Source: CAZKCI01 sp964551475 (GTDB lineage: Bacteria; Auribacterota; Erginobacteria; Erginobacterales; CAZKCI01). From it: 64,000 bases of DNA. The stretch lies in assembly GCA_964551475.1 (NCBI GenBank), contig CAZKCI010000117.1, positions 1 through 64,000 on the forward strand, read 5' to 3'. Within the stretch, counting starts at the first letter, position 1. Every line of letters starts with the position of its first letter. The notes under the pieces were generated by a model that saw nothing but the letters and a program-made list of their open reading frames with translations, was not told where the DNA came from and did not search any database. The translations under genes and the position numbers were made by a program. Below, piece by piece: positions 24,993 to 33,966 of this stretch.

Positions 24993-25730
24993 TTAGATGG
25001 CCACTTCGTCGGGAACGATCATCTTCTCGTTCTTCTTGATCAGCTCGGGCGGAACCGGGCGCTTGAGCTCGGTGCCGACCAGATCCTGCACGTACTTCTT
25101 CACCCGGGCTTCCCAATATTTCTTGGTGATGTAAAAGACCTTGGCGCCTCCCAACTCGTGCTGAATTTCCGGCCAGGGCTTCGACGGCTGGCACATCCCC
25201 AGCCCCCAGCGCTTCAAGCCGTTGATCGACTCGTAGGTGGCCTGGAACTCCTGCTGGCCGAGGATGTCGAAGCAGTACTCGCACTTGGCGTAGTACATCA
25301 CCGCCCCCACCCGCATCCCGCGGTGGATGGCCATGGTGTGGAGGGAAATGTTGATGTTCTCGTCGAAGAGGCGGCCGTTGCAGAAGCCGGCGAGCTTGCC
25401 GTCGATCAGGCCGACGAAGGTGTAGGGGTCTTTAAGCCTCTTGCGCAATACGCCCAACAGCTCGGCGTAGACCCGGGCGGCCACGATGTCGTAGTAGTCC
25501 TTGCCCTCTTTGAACTGCTCGCTGTCCATGATCTTGCGCATGTAACCGACCAGAAGGGGGATCTCCTCCTCCTTGGCCTCGCGGATCAGCATGGTCTGCC
25601 CCTTGAGCGTGATGAAGGAGGGGGGGTAGGGTTTGAGGACCAGCGGCGGCGGCTGGAGAAGAGCCTCGATCTCCGAGGCCTCGAAAACAATCTGCTCCTG
25701 AGAAACTTTACAGGGCGGCGTTACTTTCAC
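24993..25730 (-). CDS. GNAT-like acetyltransferase domain protein
   Basis: The start is GTG at 25730, supported by AAAGGAGG five bases upstream. The middle of the protein (about residues 47-190) has the character of a GNAT fold: MLIREAKEEEIPLLVGYMRK opens the domain, YTFVGLIDGKLAGFCNGRLF resembles strands 2-4, and MRVGAVMYYAKCEYCFD sits where the acetyl-CoA-binding loop and helix would be, although the typical R/Q-x-x-G-x-G/A is not intact. The N-terminal 45 residues and the basic C-terminal tail are extra. It probably acts in the cytoplasm; the substrate is unknown. A terminator follows. Confidence 0.55.
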   Translation of the reverse strand: MKVTPPCKVSQEQIVFEASEIEALLQPPPLVLKPYPPSFITLKGQTMLIREAKEEEIPLLVGYMRKIMDSEQFKEGKDYYDIVAARVYAELLGVLRKRLKDPYTFVGLIDGKLAGFCNGRLFDENINISLHTMAIHRGMRVGAVMYYAKCEYCFDILGQQEFQATYESINGLKRWGLGMCQPSKPWPEIQHELGGAKVFYITKKYWEARVKKYVQDLVGTELKRPVPPELIKKNEKMIVPDEVAI

Positions 25731-25819
25731 AGATGCCTCCTTTCGTTTTCGTGAGATGGATTAATAGCATAATCCGCCTCGTGAAAAAAGAATAAACAAG
25801 AAGCAGTCTAGGGCTCTTG

Positions 25820-25857
25820 CCCCGCGATGAATGCCCCCGGCATTCATTTTGCGCGGG
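25820..25857. repeat. Inverted repeat next to the tRNA gene
   Basis: CCCGCGATGAATGCC and GGCATTCATTTTGCGCGGG form an imperfect hairpin 3 bp past the 3' end of the minus-strand tRNA. It could terminate or help process the transcript; there is no long T tract. Confidence 0.5.
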
Positions 25858-25859
25858 TA

Positions 25860-25933
25860 TGGCTGGGGTCGGGATCGAACCGACGGCCTAGGGCTTATGA
25901 GTCCCTCGCTCTAACCAACTGAGCTACCCAGCC
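25860..25933 (-). tRNA. tRNA-Met (anticodon CAT)
   Basis: On the minus strand the cloverleaf is complete: acceptor GGCTGGG pairing with CCCAGCC, D-arm GCTC..GAGC with AGTTGGTTA, anticodon loop CTCATAA, variable loop of 5 nt and T-arm GTCGG-TTCGATC-CCGAC. The discriminator is A and CCA is not encoded. The 31-39 pair of the anticodon stem is A-G, a mismatch. It closely resembles elongator tRNA-Met; a tRNA-Ile with lysidine-modified CAT is the alternative. Confidence 0.92.
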
Positions 25934-26013
25934 GCGCTTTCGCTTTATGGAATCCAAGGAATCATACGGTAAGGCCCTGCATATTTCAACCGCCTATCCC
26001 CGATCGCTGTCCA

Positions 26014-26281
26014 TCCGTGGGAGCGACATTCCTGCCTGTCCCGATAGTCCCGGCAGAGATACGGGACTATCGGGGTCGCGATCCAAGCCAAAGCCAGCCT
26101 GTGGGAGCGGCGTCCTCGCCGCGATCCGAGTCAGCTGAGCCATGTGGGAGCGACGTCTCGCCTGCCCCGATTACAAGAAGATTTATACGAAGATCGGGGC
26201 CCCGATCCATCGTGGGGCTCGATGCCGTTCGTAGCTGCGGACCCCGCCCTAAAGGGCGGGCAAGCTTCAGGTCCGCGGGAC
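26014..26281. repeat. Cluster of REP-like palindromes
   Basis: GTGGGAGCG-type palindromes occur at about 26018-26085 (nested with a GATAGTCCCG..CGGGACTATC pair), 26100-26125 and 26143-26215. A GTAGCTGCGGACC...GGTCCGCGG unit follows at 26231-26277, containing an inner GCCC..GGGC pair. From 26282 to about 26500 I see no gene, only GC-rich non-repeat sequence turning AT-rich. Confidence 0.75.
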
Positions 26282-26504
26282 GAGCCAGACCGGCAGTCGC
26301 TATCCCTCTCCCCAACTTTTCGGGGAAGCTTGCCCTGTCGCAGACCCTGAGCTTGCCGAAGGGAGCGAAGTCAAAGGGAGGGCCGGGGTGAGGGGGATTT
26401 TTCCCCTCAGCCCTTAGCATATCCCCTCCTGAACTTAACAACTTAAAACCGTCCCTCCCGGTCATCTCCGCTGCATATGTCCGGCCAATCAACATTAACT
26501 GTAA

Positions 26505-26650
26505 TAATGCCGATAATATTATTGACTGTGCAATTAAACGGTGATAACTTTATTTTAGTCAAGGGAGGTCTGTATGCTTTTCTCGGCCATGACCGAACGG
26601 AGCTCTCACCCCGGCCCTGGATACAGTCCAGGCCGGGATATTTTTTTGAC
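26505..26650 (+). promoter_or_regulatory. Divergent copy of the promoter-to-terminator element (copy E)
   Basis: TTGACT (26522-26527) and TAACTT (26545-26550) at 17-bp spacing form a promoter. GGGAGGT and TGCTTTTCTCGG follow, then the CCCGGCC..GGCCGGG hairpin (about 26610-26637) and T7. The same order and the same core words occur in copies at 52.8, 54.6 and 60.3 kb. This copy lies 86 bp upstream of the FG-GAP protein start. Confidence 0.65.
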
Positions 26651-26735
26651 CAGAATACCGCTTCTGCAAACGAAACTGCGCGGCCGTCGCGCCGAGCGCT
26701 TGCCTCCGTCCCGGACCGGGACGGGGAGGAGAACC

Positions 26736-29700
26736 ATGAGATCGAAGATTAAGCGTGGAGCCGGATTTGTCGCCTGCCTGCTGGCCATAATGTGGGCGTT
26801 GCCGGTCCTCGGGGGCGAGCCGGAACAAGACGCCGCGGGGAAGGTTGTCCGGAACGGCTGGGATGAACTGTACAATTATCGAATAACCCCCGGAACGACC
26901 GCGCGGATGCGCCTGGATTCCAATCGCGAGACGATCGCGGTTGAATACCTGCCGGCGGCCCCCCGTCTCTCCGGGGCTGCGGAAGCCAGGATCCTTTCTC
27001 CGCCCCGGCTGCCTTCCCCCGCGCCTCGGGCCTGCTCTTCCCCGTCCCCCCTGCTCGAGTTGGAATGGAAGAAGGGGGTGTTCGGCAGCGGAATTGGGAA
27101 AAGCAACATCTGCTTGGCGGATGTCGACGGGGACGCGACTCCGGAAATCATCGTCGGAGGCTGCAGCACTATCTTCGGCGCCGATGACTTCTGGCACGTG
27201 GTTCATTATGACGCGGCTTCGAACGGCTATCAGGATGCGTGGGTGAGCGACTATTATCCGGAGACCATTTCGAGAATGGTGATCGCCGATCCGGATCTGG
27301 ACGGTTCCACTGAGATCGTTTTGGGCTTGGGCAACGGCTCGGTGCAAATCTTCGACGCTTCTCGGTTGGAACTTGAAGACGCTTTTTCCACCGCCGCCGG
27401 CGGCATCAGCGAGTTGTCGGTATTCGACGTAGACCAGGACGGGAAGAACGAAATCGTCGTCACCAACGGCAGCGCCTTGTATGTCTACGACGCCACGCAA
27501 CACACCCTTGAATGGTCCAACCTGACCGGCGGGGGGAAAGGCTTGGCGATCGGAAACGTGGACGCGGATCCCGCCGTGGAAATCGTCGCGAGCTCCAGCG
27601 GCAAGCAGGGTTATGTGATCGACGGCAGCTCTCGCGCCGTAACCTGGGAATACGCGACGGGATTTGGGAATATTGTTCGGACCGGTGACATCGACGGGGA
27701 CGCGATCAACGAGATCGTCGGCGCCAACGCTTGGTACTACGTGACTGCCTTTGATGCCGACAGCGAATCGCTCAAATGGCAGATCGGTACCAGTCATGAC
27801 ATCGGGGCGCTCCGGTTGATGGACATCGACGGGGATTCGGCAACGGAAGTTCTCTACGGCGATGGGCAGGGGGGCTATATTCACTGCCTCGACGGCCGGA
27901 CCCAAGCCGAAGAATGGAAGATCGCCAACCCCAAGCACGGGGTCACCGACATCGGCGCCGCGGACGTGGACGGAGATGGAACCACCGAATTGCTCTGGGG
28001 AGCGGGCGTCACCTCCACTGGGGAAGATCATTTATACGTGTCGGATTTTTCCATTCAATCCATCGAGTGGCGGAACGAGCATTTAGATCCGCCTTTCCAG
28101 GCATTCGACGCCGGAGACGTGGACGGGGACGGCGCCGGCGAAATCGTCATGGGCTCCTACACTACCAACAGCGGGTCTGACAGCGGGACGGTGCTTATAT
28201 ACGACGCCGCGACCCACGCTTTCGAATGGAGCAGCGGCCCCCTCCCCGAAGCGATGACCTGGGGCGGCCTGCAATCGATCAAGGTCGCCGACGTCGACCA
28301 GGACGGGGCGAAGGAATATTTAGTGGGGACATCCGATATCCATTCCGGCGTGATCCTTTGCTACCGCGGGGCTACCCGCTCGCTCATGTGGACTTCCCCG
28401 GAATACGAGGGGGTTATCTTTTGCCCGATCGCAGTTTGCGATCTCGATGGCGACGGGCAGACGGAAGTCATCGGAGGGGCCACCCAGGAGAGCAGCTCCG
28501 CCGAGGGCGCCTCTGTCTGCGTCCTCCGCGGCTCCGATGGGACGGAGGAGTGGCGCAGCACAGATTTGGGCGCCTCCTGGCCGGTGCTCTATGCCCTGCG
28601 CGTCGTGGACGTGGATAACGACGGCCATCAGGAGATCGTCGCCGGGATCAAAAACGGCGCCATCTACATTTTCGACGGCGTGACTAAAGCCTTGGATGGC
28701 CAAATCGAGCGCGCCGACACCGGCGGGCTGGACGCCTGCGATATCGATGGGGACGGGGTGGTGGAAATCCTGGTCGGGACTTCCGGCGGAGACCTGATCG
28801 TCTACAACGGGATCAGCCGGGAGGTGAAAAAGCAATCTGACCTCGGTTCGTCGTCGATCGATGCGGTCAAGGTCGCGTCCATTAACTCGCTTACCTATAG
28901 CCCGTTGTTGCTACTGGGGAGCGGCGGAAGGCTCAGCGTCATCAAGTATTCCGACCTCTCTACGCTCTGGCAAAGCCCGATCCTGGGAGAGACGACCGGC
29001 TATTTGAACAATCTCGTCTGTGGCGATATCGACCAGGATTCTCAATGCGAGATAGTCGTCGCCGGTTCTCACGCCTTGAACGTCTACGAGGCGCCCGCGG
29101 AAAAGAATTTAAACCTGGAGCAGGTCGATTTCGACGGCGATGGATCGAGCGACATCGCTCTTTATCGCGGATCATCGGGGCTCTGGTCGGTGAGGAACCT
29201 TACCCGCGCTTATTTCGGGAACTCGATCGACCGGCCGGTCCCGGCGGATTATAACGGCGACGGGACGGCGGATATCGCCATTTTCCGGTTCTCCTCAGGC
29301 CTGTGGTCGGTCAAGAACATCAGCCGCTTATATATGGGCGGAGTCGGCGATTGCCCGATTCCCAAAGACTACAACGGGGACGGAAGCGCCGATTTGGGAA
29401 CGTTTCGGGCTTCGAACGGGATGTGGGCGATCCGGAATTGGACTCGGTTCTTTTTCGGATCCACGGGAGATACGGCCGTTCCCGGTTCCTACGTCACGAG
29501 TGACGCCATCAACTTCGCGATCTATCGCGGAAGCATGGGGATGTGGTCGATCCGGAACGTGACTAAGTTCTATTTCGGTTACACCATCGATCGGCCCGTC
29601 CCGGGCGATTATACCGGCCTCGGCCGGTGGGTATGCTCCATTTACCGCCCGACCTCCGGCTTCTGGTCGATCCGAAATGTGACGAAGTATTACCTGGGGA

Positions 29701-29849
29701 ATTCAAGCGACTGGCCTCTCCCCGCGGACTACAACGGGGATGGCAAAGACGAACCGGGGATCTTCCGCGCATCGACGGGGATGTGGTCGGTGTTGAACCT
29801 GACCCGCCTGTATTTCGGCGCCGCCTCCGATCTCACCGTGACGCGATAA
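26736..29849 (+). CDS. Large exported FG-GAP/VCBS repeat protein
   Basis: GGGGAGGAG precedes the ATG, and the signal peptide is clear (MRSKIKRGAGFVACLLAIMWALPVLGG). In the 1,037-residue protein, residues about 120-790 carry FG-GAP/VCBS-type repeats with calcium-loop-like motifs DVDGDATPEIIVGG, DVDQDGKNEIVV and DIDGDAINEIVG, as in integrin-like propellers. The C-terminal 240 residues switch to the shorter 48-residue module (YNGDGTADIAIFRFSSGLWS, five copies) shared with other exported proteins here, and the end is LTVTR. It has no catalytic domain and may be an adhesin or scaffold on the cell surface. The divergent regulatory element at 26505-26650 may control it. Confidence 0.8.
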   Translation: MRSKIKRGAGFVACLLAIMWALPVLGGEPEQDAAGKVVRNGWDELYNYRITPGTTARMRLDSNRETIAVEYLPAAPRLSGAAEARILSPPRLPSPAPRACSSPSPLLELEWKKGVFGSGIGKSNICLADVDGDATPEIIVGGCSTIFGADDFWHVVHYDAASNGYQDAWVSDYYPETISRMVIADPDLDGSTEIVLGLGNGSVQIFDASRLELEDAFSTAAGGISELSVFDVDQDGKNEIVVTNGSALYVYDATQHTLEWSNLTGGGKGLAIGNVDADPAVEIVASSSGKQGYVIDGSSRAVTWEYATGFGNIVRTGDIDGDAINEIVGANAWYYVTAFDADSESLKWQIGTSHDIGALRLMDIDGDSATEVLYGDGQGGYIHCLDGRTQAEEWKIANPKHGVTDIGAADVDGDGTTELLWGAGVTSTGEDHLYVSDFSIQSIEWRNEHLDPPFQAFDAGDVDGDGAGEIVMGSYTTNSGSDSGTVLIYDAATHAFEWSSGPLPEAMTWGGLQSIKVADVDQDGAKEYLVGTSDIHSGVILCYRGATRSLMWTSPEYEGVIFCPIAVCDLDGDGQTEVIGGATQESSSAEGASVCVLRGSDGTEEWRSTDLGASWPVLYALRVVDVDNDGHQEIVAGIKNGAIYIFDGVTKALDGQIERADTGGLDACDIDGDGVVEILVGTSGGDLIVYNGISREVKKQSDLGSSSIDAVKVASINSLTYSPLLLLGSGGRLSVIKYSDLSTLWQSPILGETTGYLNNLVCGDIDQDSQCEIVVAGSHALNVYEAPAEKNLNLEQVDFDGDGSSDIALYRGSSGLWSVRNLTRAYFGNSIDRPVPADYNGDGTADIAIFRFSSGLWSVKNISRLYMGGVGDCPIPKDYNGDGSADLGTFRASNGMWAIRNWTRFFFGSTGDTAVPGSYVTSDAINFAIYRGSMGMWSIRNVTKFYFGYTIDRPVPGDYTGLGRWVCSIYRPTSGFWSIRNVTKYYLGNSSDWPLPADYNGDGKDEPGIFRASTGMWSVLNLTRLYFGAASDLTVTR

Positions 29850-29857
29850 TTCGCTTT

Positions 29858-30030
29858 GTCGGCCCGGACTGCATCCGGTCGCGTGGGTGATGCAGGCCCG
29901 GCCCATCTCCGGGCGGTGGGAGAGGTAGGCCCGGACTGTGTCCGGGCGTGTGGGATTGCAGCGTCGCCCCGATTTCCAGTACCTGCATACAAGGATCGGG
30001 GCCTCGATCTATCGGGACCCCAATCCATCG
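29858..30030. repeat. REP-like palindromes (GTAGGCCCGGAC type)
   Basis: A GTCGGCCCGGACTGCATCCGG copy (29858-29880) and a canonical GTAGGCCCGGACTGTGTCCGGGC (29925-29947) are followed by a GATCGGGGCCTCGATC-type segment. The sequence GATCCATCGTGGG..TCGATGCCGTTC near 30020-30050 also occurs at 26207-26235. Confidence 0.75.
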
Positions 30031-30044
30031 TGGGTATCGATGCC

Positions 30045-30386
30045 GTTCTGTCTAAAAACGATGTCGCGAACTTGATGTTCCATTTTGGAACATCAAGATG
30101 GGGCGGGACGCGGAAATTACCCAGGGTGTTTACCGAACAGGGTGTGGCCATGCTTTCCAGCGTTCTCAGAAGCCCGCTGGCCATCCGTGTCAACATCGCC
30201 ATCATGCGGGCTTTCGTACGCCTCCGGGAAGCTTTGATCGTCCACGAGGATCTGGCGGCCAAGCTCGCCGAACTGGAAAGGAAAATCGAAAGCCACGACG
30301 AGGGGATTCGAACCCTGTTTGAAGCCATCCGCCAGCTGATGGCTCCCCCGCCTCCGTCCCGCCGCCGGATCGGCTTTCAGCCCTGA
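30045..30386 (+). pseudogene. ORF6N-family protein, N-terminal part missing
   Basis: From LSKNDVANLMFHFGTSRWGG onward this matches the rear half of ORF6N-domain DNA-binding proteins, with FTEQGVAMLSSVL, NIAIMRAFVRLRE and a final RRRIGFQP. The front half (about 60 residues, including the ORF6N N-terminal part) is absent. In its place is a sequence that also occurs near 26207, so the break lies just ahead of LSKN. This is two codons before the position where its two paralogues (35932 and 37241) have in-frame stops. A perfect 12-bp-arm palindrome lies inside the gene at 30071-30097. Family members are phage- and mobile-element-associated; this copy is probably not functional unless a start at 30075 is used. 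Confidence 0.7.
30071..30097. repeat. Perfect palindrome inside the first ORF6N gene
   Basis: CTTGATGTTCCA and TGGAACATCAAG flank the loop TTT. The equivalent sites in the paralogues at 36126 and 37439 are also perfect palindromes with different arm sequences. Confidence 0.9.
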
Positions 30387-30392
30387 TGTGCT

Positions 30393-30517
30393 GTAGCGTC
30401 GCCACTCCCGCCTTCGCGCTCCGCGCTGCTGCGGGCAAGCCCGTGGCGACGCCTTATTGTCCAGCGAGAGCTTCACCGTTCCCGTAGCCGCGGACCTTTG
30501 AGTTTAGGTCCGCGGGA
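30393..30517. repeat. Two GTAG-type hairpins
   Basis: GTAGCGTCGCCAC (30393) pairs with GTGGCGACGC (30443-30452), enclosing a second GC-rich pair. GTAGCCGCGGACC pairs with GGTCCGCGG (30483-30514). Between 30518 and 30999 I see no supported gene; a fragment CTGTCGGAGCGAAGCGGAG (30618) is the inverted tail of the element at 42025. Confidence 0.65.
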
Positions 30518-30999
30518 CAAGCCAAGCCATCAGGCTTCCTTGATTCACCTTCTTGATGTTCCCAAACTAATCCTCCCGACGAATGTCGGGACAGCCCTCA
30601 GCCTATTCTTATGCCCTTCCTGTCGGAGCGAAGCGGAGATCCAGAACTTGCCAATTTGCCCCCGTCCCTCCTGCCTTGCATCAGGGTCTGAACCAGGGCA
30701 ATTTTTGCACAGGTTCAAGCCCTCGTGGGGAAGGTGAGCAGTACGGCAACTACCGTGGATTCCTCGGTAGTTGCCAGGTTGACACCGTTCTTCCCTTCGG
30801 GTCATTGCGAGGAGCGAAGCGACGAAGCAATCTAATCTTCAAAATAATTGAAAAAAATATGCCCATACTTCTGACTAATGAGTGGCATGATTATCCCTTC
30901 TCCCATATACTATTAGATCAGGTTGCGTCGCATGATCCCAAACGCGCCACGCTCTCCCAAGGTCGGACAAATCCTCGTCGGCCCGCTTTTCAGCGAGCG

Positions 31000-31290
31000 A
31001 ATCGTCATGGACTCTGACCGCCTCAAAAAAGCTCCAAAACTCGCCGAGTTGGAAGCGCGCCTTCCGGCGAATTCTCTCCACGGAGATAGCGCCCCTGGGG
31101 ATGCCCCGCGGTCATGCGAAATGTTTTGTTTTCACGGCGGCTCCCTTCATCGTTGTGAGATCGACCATCTTCTGAGGGACGGTCGTTAAATCTAAAGTGG
31201 GACAACTTCATTCCGATCGGACAAGAGTTGTCCCACAGCCCATACTGAATGGAGGACCAGCTTAAGTAAGGCAATAAGCGGAGGGGGGAC
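31000..31290. repeat. Direct repeat copy 1 (about 290 bp)
   Basis: This segment, starting CGTCATGGACTCTGACC and ending GCGGAGGGGGGACGG, recurs almost unchanged at 32936-33230. It contains the inverted repeat GTGGGACAACT...AGTTGTCCCAC. Open frames on both strands are short and I could not assign them. The two copies flank the broken DUF4062 gene. Confidence 0.85.
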
Positions 31291-31516
31291 GGTCTTAAGA
31301 ATTTCAAATTCGTGCTGGTGGAGGCGGAACGGTGTCAACTTGTTGAAATTCTTGCTCCGGAAACGATTGATACAAGATATAGGATGCAGGGTCGGCGGCA
31401 CCTTGCAGTATCGGCCTTGCAGCCTTGCAGTATCGGCTTCGCCTTGCAGAGAAAAAATCGCAAATATATTTGGAATAAAAGACCGACCTCCACGACTAAT
31501 AGATTGAGGATAAATA

Positions 31517-32648
31517 ATGCTGCGGGTATTTGTCAGTTCGGTCCAGAAAGAGTTGGAGGATGAGCGTTTGATCGTCCAGAACCTTTTCAACACCGATCCT
31601 TTCCTTTCCGCGCATTGCACGCCGGTGCTCTACGAGTATGAACCTGCCTCCGCCGAACAAGCGAATGTGGAGTGCTTAACAATTCTTGGGACCTGCCAAG
31701 CATATCTCCTGATTATCTGGCGGGAGTACGGTCGTATGGTGGAAGGTATGCCTATGCCTCACCGTGAGTATCGTCTGGCCAAAGAGAAAAAGCTGCCGGC
31801 CTTAGTGTTTATCCGGGGAGAAAGGGATGTTCAGCGTGAGGAGGGGACCCAAAAACTAATCAACGAGATCGAGCAGGACAGGTTCAAATACAAGCGTTTT
31901 GGAAATGTGATCGATCTTCAGAAGGAAGTACGGGCTGCGCTGGTAAAGCTCTTAAGGGAACGGTTCGGTGTCGAACCGTCTTCGGATGAAAATCTGGTAG
32001 CCAGGCAAAATATCGAAGCTACATCGCCCTTCGAATCTCAGCCCCTGTCCCGCCTTCGCTGGGAAGATTTGGACCATGGTGTTGCATGTCGTCTTGTTGC
32101 TGCGGCAGAGAGACGTGAGGCTGATTCCATCACGGGCGAGAACCTGCTTCGCGCTGCGATCGCCCGAGGTCTGGCGTGGCGCGAACGCGAATCCGGCACG
32201 CATTACGCGACCGCCGCGGGTATTGTTCTCCTCTCGAAAGACCCATCAGCGGTTTTCCCGCAGTGCAGGATTCTCGCCGATGCCTACCGGGGTACGGTCC
32301 CCGACGGCGACCCGCGCGATCATGAGGATATCCGGGCGCCCATGCCCTTTGCTGTTGAGCGGGCCATAGCTTTCGTGGATCGAAACACGCGCCATCCCAT
32401 GCGCGTGGTGGGTATTAACCGTCTTCGCTTAGATGAGTATCCGGCGGAGGCGCTCGAGGATTATTCGGCGGCTGCTTGAGACCCAGGAGATCTCCGCTTC
32501 CCAATGTCAGCGGCAATTCAAGGTTAGCCGGCCGGTAATCACTGCGGATCTTGGCAGGCTGATCGCCCTGGATATTATTTACAAGACAGGAGCCGGACCA
32601 GCGACCCGATATAGGCTGCGGACACAAAGAGAAACTAGCGAATCATAA
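31517..32648 (+). pseudogene. DUF4062 / AlbA-type ATP-binding protein with internal deletion and frameshift
   Basis: GAGGATAAATA precedes the ATG. Residues 1-90 match the DUF4062 domain: LRVFVSSVQKELEDERLIVQ, YLLIIWREYG and MPMPHREYRLAKEKKLPALVF. A following segment ends in NRLRLDEYPAEAL, which in full-length relatives leads into the AlbA_2/RecG-type domain (expected EALREALVNAVAHR). Here that domain is missing: the frame breaks near 32460 and ends at 32479. The normal C-terminal winged helix appears in another frame from about 32460 to 32648 (IIRRLLETQEISAS, RPVITADLGRLIALDIIYKT). So the ends are intact and the middle is deleted. It is flanked by 290-bp direct repeats. Relatives are predicted regulators or defence-associated ATP-binding proteins. 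Confidence 0.75.
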
Positions 32649-32933
32649 AGTCAAAGGCCACGAATCATTAAGTGGGGACATAAATGGCATTTGCTTAACC
32701 TGTTGATTTGAAGGGGATTACTGCCGAAGTCATATGGGTCTGGAGGCGCGGGATATCAATAACCTAGCATCGGGGCCGGATACTCTCAAACGGCGGATAC
32801 AAGTGGACGGAGGGGGGACGGTGTCAACTTGTCAACTATCTCCGGTCGCTCCGCATACGAGGGATTGAAATGAGAGGATAGATGCCGGAGGCGGGGGGCG
32901 AACCCGCAACGCCACCGGATAAAAAAATAATCA
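32649..32933. other. No gene seen; contains GAGGGGGGACGGTGTCAAC motif
   Basis: The interval between the broken DUF4062 gene and the second direct repeat has no supported frame. A GGAGGGGGGACGGTGTCAACTT copy occurs near 32811, one of several scattered copies (also 33235, 37862, 49508). Confidence 0.5.
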
Positions 32934-32935
32934 GA

Positions 32936-33230
32936 ATCGTCATGGACTCTGACCGCCTCAAAAAAGCTCCAAAACTCGCCGAGTTGGAAGCGCGTCTTCC
33001 GGCGAATTCTCTTCACGGAGATAGCGCCCCTGGGGATGCCCCGCGGTCATGCGAAATGTTTTGTTCTCACGGCGGCTCCCTTCATCGTTGTGAGATCGAC
33101 CATCTTCTGAGGGACGGTCGTTAAATCTGAAGTGGGACAACTTCATTCCGATCGGACAAGAGTTGTCCCACAGCCCATACTGAATGGAGGAGAACCAGCT
33201 TAAGTAAGACAATAAGCGGAGGGGGGACGG
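32936..33230. repeat. Direct repeat copy 2 (about 290 bp)
   Basis: Nearly identical to 31000-31290, in the same orientation and 1.94 kb downstream. Differences are single bases plus a small insertion (GGAGGAGAACC versus GGAGGACC). Confidence 0.85.
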
Positions 33231-33380
33231 AGCGGAGTAGGGACGGTGGCAACTTGTCAACTTGCCGCACGAGGGGTAAGGCCGTTTGTGGCCGATTGTC
33301 AGTTATTTCGTCTTCTTTTCTATAGGAAAGGGCGAAAAGCCGTATGAAATCCGCCGGGATTATTGAAAAAGGCTTGAAAC

Positions 33381-33866
33381 ATGTACGTATCGAACGGACA
33401 TAAACAACCGGCGGTCCTGTGCATCCTGAAGTCGGGTGACCGCTTCTTGCTGTTGGAGCGCAAAAAAGAACCCAATAAGGGCAAATACACGCCCGTCGGC
33501 GGGAAGATCGATCCCCACGAGAGCCCGTTACATGCGGCCGCCAGGGAGACGTTCGAGGAAACCGGCATCCGCATCGCGGATCCGAAATACTGTGGTGTGA
33601 TGGTCGAGAGCTCGCCGACAGACTATAACTGGATCTGCTTCGTATATCTCGCCGAGATCGCGCCTATTGATCCCCCTCCCTGCAACGAAGGCAAGCTCGA
33701 GTGGATCGATATTTCAGAATTGTTGAATATCCCCACCCCCCAAACCGACTGGCACATATACAAGCATGTGATTGAGAATAAGCCTTTCATGCTGAACGTT
33801 GAATACGACGAACAGCTGAACATCCTTTCCATGAGGGAAGAGATAGGAAACACATCGCTTATTTAA
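33381..33866 (+). CDS. NUDIX hydrolase (MutT-like)
   Basis: The complete Nudix box is present: GKIDPHE-x7-REtfEETGI within residues about 40-60, matching Gx5Ex7REUXEEXGU. The rest fits a small 161-residue MutT/NUDIX enzyme: FLLLERKKEPNKGKYTPVGG before the box and CFVYLAEI with KLEWIDISEL after it. Such enzymes hydrolyse nucleoside diphosphate derivatives, often oxidised or unwanted nucleotides; the substrate is not predictable. The ATG has no strong Shine-Dalgarno. It lies in the accessory region just past the second direct repeat. Confidence 0.9.
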   Translation: MYVSNGHKQPAVLCILKSGDRFLLLERKKEPNKGKYTPVGGKIDPHESPLHAAARETFEETGIRIADPKYCGVMVESSPTDYNWICFVYLAEIAPIDPPPCNEGKLEWIDISELLNIPTPQTDWHIYKHVIENKPFMLNVEYDEQLNILSMREEIGNTSLI

Positions 33867-33966
33867 TCGAGGGGGGGACGGCATGTCAAAACGGGGTTGA
33901 TCCGACAGGAGAGCAAACTCTATATTCCGTGCCTCGCTCCCCGATTGGGAGTATGATAGAGGAGGC

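Noticed and set aside
30923..31189. Short plus-strand frame in the first 290-bp direct repeat as a gene
   Set aside because: The segment just before the repeat (VGQILVGPLFSE) faintly recalls the start of a helicase-like protein, but the frame changes character at the repeat edge and lacks a complete domain, so at most it is a remnant.
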